Below, in pieces: positions 5,070-6,910 of a stretch of 6,910 nucleotides of DNA (positions are counted from its first letter, which is position 1; each line of letters starts with the position of its first letter). Location of the stretch: NCBI GenBank assembly GCA_937895345.1, contig CALAWP010000080.1:1-6910 (forward strand). The letters are read 5' to 3'. The position numbers were made by a program, and so were the translations under genes. The notes beneath the pieces were generated by a model that saw only the letters and a program-made list of their open reading frames with translations, was not told the DNA's origin and made no database searches. This DNA is from an uncultured Paenibacillus sp. (GTDB lineage: Bacteria > Bacillota > Bacilli > Paenibacillales > Paenibacillaceae).

Positions 5070-6608
5070 TTATTCCCATTCGATCGTCGCCGGAGGCTTC
5101 GACGTAATGTCGTAAACGACGCGGTTGACGTTGTCCACTTCGTTGACGATGCGAACCGAAATTTTCTCCAGTACGTCCCACGGAATGCGGGCCCAGTCCG
5201 CGGTCATGCCGTCGATGGACGTTACCGCGCGGATGCCGACGGTGTAGGAATACGTCCGGGCGTCTCCCATAACGCCGACGCTCTTCATGTTCGGCAGCGC
5301 GGTGAAATATTGCCAAATCTCGCGATCCAGACCGGCTTTGGCGATTTCGTCGCGCAGGATAGCGTCCGATTCATGGACAATTGCCAGCTTCTCCTCGGTT
5401 ACTTCGCCCAAAACGCGAATCGCAAGTCCCGGACCAGGGAACGGCTGACGCCATACGATGGCTTCCGGCAGTCCGCACTCTTCGCCGACTTTGCGCACTT
5501 CGTCCTTGAACAGAGCTTTCAAAGGCTCGACGAGCTCGAATTTCATGTCTTCCGGCAAACCGCCGACATTGTGGTGCGACTTGATCGTTTGTGCCGTGGC
5601 CGTGCCGCTTTCCACGATGTCGGTGTACAGCGTGCCTTGCGCCAGGAAGGCGAAGTCGTCCAGCTTGTCCGATTCTTCCTGGAACACGTAAATGAACTCG
5701 TTGCCGATAATTTTACGTTTTTGCTCGGGGTCGTCCACGCCTTTCAGCTTGCCGAGGAAACGTTCCCTTGCATCGATCTTCAGCACCTTCATATCGAACT
5801 TGCCGACGAACGTCTCCATGACGCTTTCCGCTTCGCCTTTGCGCAGCAGGCCGTGGTCGATGAACATACACGTCAGCTGATCGCCGATCGCTTTGTGCAG
5901 CAGAATGGCCACAACGGACGAATCGACTCCGCCGGACAGGGCGCAGAGCACCTTTTTGTTGCCGACTTGCTGACGAATTTCCTGAATCGTATCTTCAATA
6001 AACGACTCCATCGTCCAGGAGCCTTCGCATTCGCAAATGTTATACAGGAAGTTGCGGATCATTTCGTTGCCGTATACGGAATGGCGAACCTCCGGATGGA
6101 ATTGCACCGCAAACAGCTTGCGGACCGGATCGCTCATGCCGGCGATCGGCGCATGCTCCGTGCTGGCGTCGACGCGGAATCCCGCAGGCGGCTCAATGAC
6201 CAGATCGCTGTGGCTCATCCATACCGTTTGCACTCGTTCGAGACCTTTGATCAGATGGCTTTCTTCCTTGAATTCCACTTCAGCCTTGCCGTACTCGCGC
6301 TTGCCTGCGCGCTCTACCTTGCCGTTCAGCTGATGCGACATCATTTGCATGCCGTAGCAGATGCCGAGAATCGGCACGCCAAGCTCGTACACTCCAGGAT
6401 CGACGAGCGGCGAATTTTCCTCGTACACGCTGGCCGGTCCTCCCGAGAACACGATGCCCTTCGGCGCAAGCTCCCGGATCCGTTCCACCGGCGTATTGAA
6501 CGGCAACAGCTCGCTGTAAACGCCCAAATCGCGAATACGGCGAGCTATCAGCTGGTTGTATTGTCCTCCGAAATCGAGAACAACGATTATTTCGTTATGC
6601 TTTGTCAT
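5070..6608 (-). CDS. guaA: GMP synthase (glutamine-hydrolysing)
   Basis: The 512-residue product converts XMP, glutamine and ATP to GMP in the last step of de novo guanine nucleotide synthesis in the cytoplasm. The class I glutamine amidotransferase domain fills about residues 7-195, with the nucleophile Cys84 in GICYGMQ and the catalytic pair His171 and Glu173 in FHPEV. The ATP-pyrophosphatase domain follows with the P-loop SGGVDSS (225-231). The C-terminal dimerisation domain includes RQPFPGPGLAIRVLGE (387-402) and ends in the typical SKPPATIEWE. All key residues are present and the length is standard. ATG at 6608 is preceded by GGGAGG seven bases upstream. The gene has its own promoter and terminator and is unrelated to the sugar cluster downstream. 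The wording of the protein is close to that expected of Paenibacillaceae. Confidence 0.98.
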   Translation of the reverse strand: MTKHNEIIVVLDFGGQYNQLIARRIRDLGVYSELLPFNTPVERIRELAPKGIVFSGGPASVYEENSPLVDPGVYELGVPILGICYGMQMMSHQLNGKVERAGKREYGKAEVEFKEESHLIKGLERVQTVWMSHSDLVIEPPAGFRVDASTEHAPIAGMSDPVRKLFAVQFHPEVRHSVYGNEMIRNFLYNICECEGSWTMESFIEDTIQEIRQQVGNKKVLCALSGGVDSSVVAILLHKAIGDQLTCMFIDHGLLRKGEAESVMETFVGKFDMKVLKIDARERFLGKLKGVDDPEQKRKIIGNEFIYVFQEESDKLDDFAFLAQGTLYTDIVESGTATAQTIKSHHNVGGLPEDMKFELVEPLKALFKDEVRKVGEECGLPEAIVWRQPFPGPGLAIRVLGEVTEEKLAIVHESDAILRDEIAKAGLDREIWQYFTALPNMKSVGVMGDARTYSYTVGIRAVTSIDGMTADWARIPWDVLEKISVRIVNEVDNVNRVVYDITSKPPATIEWE

Positions 6609-6616
6609 GTCCGAGC

Positions 6617-6662
6617 CTCCCTCAATTCATGTAGTCATTATATATAAGCAGGTTTGAGGGAG
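6617..6662. promoter_or_regulatory. 9-bp inverted repeat bracketing the guaA -10 box
   Basis: CTCCCTCAA at 6617-6625 and TTGAGGGAG at 6654-6662 are perfect reverse complements. The first overlaps the guaA ribosome binding site; the second lies in the promoter spacer and touches the -35 hexamer. The promoter-side arm would not be in the guaA transcript, so any function from this promoter would be at the DNA level. It may also be chance. Confidence 0.4.
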
Positions 6663-6666
6663 TCAA
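6637..6666 (-). promoter_or_regulatory. Sigma-A-type promoter of guaA
   Basis: On the minus strand TTGACT (6661-6666) and TATAAT (6637-6642) are separated by 18 bases. Transcription should start near 6630, giving a leader of only about 22 bases. This leaves no room for a purine riboswitch in the transcript. A 12-bp palindrome, CCTGCCGGCAGG (6682-6693), lies 15 bases upstream of the -35 box; its role is unknown. Confidence 0.85.
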
Positions 6667-6758
6667 GGCGAGAAAACTTATCCTGCCGGCAGGCCGCCGC
6701 ACCGACAGAACGGCCGAACGCCGCCGGGTTCGCGGACGCGATCTGTGCGCCCGAGTGC

Positions 6759-6910
6759 AAGGTCGCGGACGTACTTGCGAAACGGCCGCGCGGCGGTTTC
6801 GCCGTCTGTAAGGTCGCGGATGAACTTGCACGCGGGCCGCGCGGCGATTTCGCCATCTGTAAGGTCGCGGATGAACTTGCACGCGGGCCGCGCGGCGATT
6901 TCGCCGTCTG
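6759..6910. repeat. 51-bp tandem array running off the right edge
   Basis: Copies lie at 6759-6809, 6810-6860 and 6861-6910 (50 of 51 bases visible). The last two differ at one position; the first differs from them at about nine. The unit begins AAGGTCGCGGATGAACTTGC on plus. As 51 is 3 x 17, all three minus frames stay open. One gives tandem DGEIAARPACKFIRDLT 17-residue repeats and runs from the edge to a TAA at 6678-6680, just upstream of the guaA promoter. It could be the tail of a repeat protein whose start is outside the window, or a noncoding array. I do not call a gene. Confidence 0.88.

Noticed and set aside
6609..6640. Purine riboswitch in the guaA leader
   Set aside because: The predicted leader is about 22 bases, far too short for the purine aptamer.
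5046..6647. 533-codon open frame on the plus strand, opposite guaA
   Set aside because: It mirrors the complete guaA gene and has the same biased composition. It starts inside the terminator region, and nothing supports translation.

Overview
The window looks like chromosomal DNA of a spore-former-type Bacillota, most likely a Paenibacillaceae member (Paenibacillus/Cohnella-like). This is inferred from the wording of the GMP synthase, strong GGAGG-type ribosome binding sites, sigma-A-like promoters, GTG starts and a fairly GC-rich coding style. No database search was possible. All four convincing genes lie on the minus strand, so they read from right to left.

Layout, in transcription order. 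(1) guaA (6608 to 5070) encodes a complete GMP synthase. It has its own near-consensus promoter with a very short leader and a strong intrinsic terminator at 5010-5059. (2) A 650-bp spacer (4420-5069) holds that terminator, a degenerate 15-bp tandem array (4700-4924), a 17-bp A/T-rich tandem array (4506-4606) and a probable extended -10 promoter. (3) An AraC-family regulator with a cupin sensor domain (4419 to 3553, GTG start). (4) A 110-bp gap with an 11-bp-arm inverted repeat. (5) A BadF/BadG-type sugar kinase (3442 to 2471). (6) A 191-bp gap largely filled by a 15-bp tandem array that begins inside the last codons of the kinase. (7) A family GH4 6-phospho-beta-glucosidase (2279 to 963). (8) A 960-bp noncoding stretch (1-955) that is one highly ordered repeat array. 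The right edge (6759-6910) is another tandem array, with a 51-bp period, running out of the window.

How the genes may work together: araC, the kinase and the GH4 gene form a probable sugar-use cluster. GH4 enzymes of this subgroup cleave 6-phosphorylated beta-glucosides. No PTS gene is visible, but a sugar kinase sits directly upstream, so the phosphate could come from the kinase acting on an imported disaccharide, or the kinase could process the sugar released by cleavage. The AraC-type protein is the likely local activator. guaA is a housekeeping neighbour with separate transcription.

The most unusual feature is not a gene. A 10-base core (AACGAAYCTG) occurs 15 times in 1-955, nine times forward and six inverted, on a near-constant 50-bp pitch, with orientation switching in blocks. 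More broadly, every spacer longer than about 150 bp in this window carries its own, unrelated tandem array.
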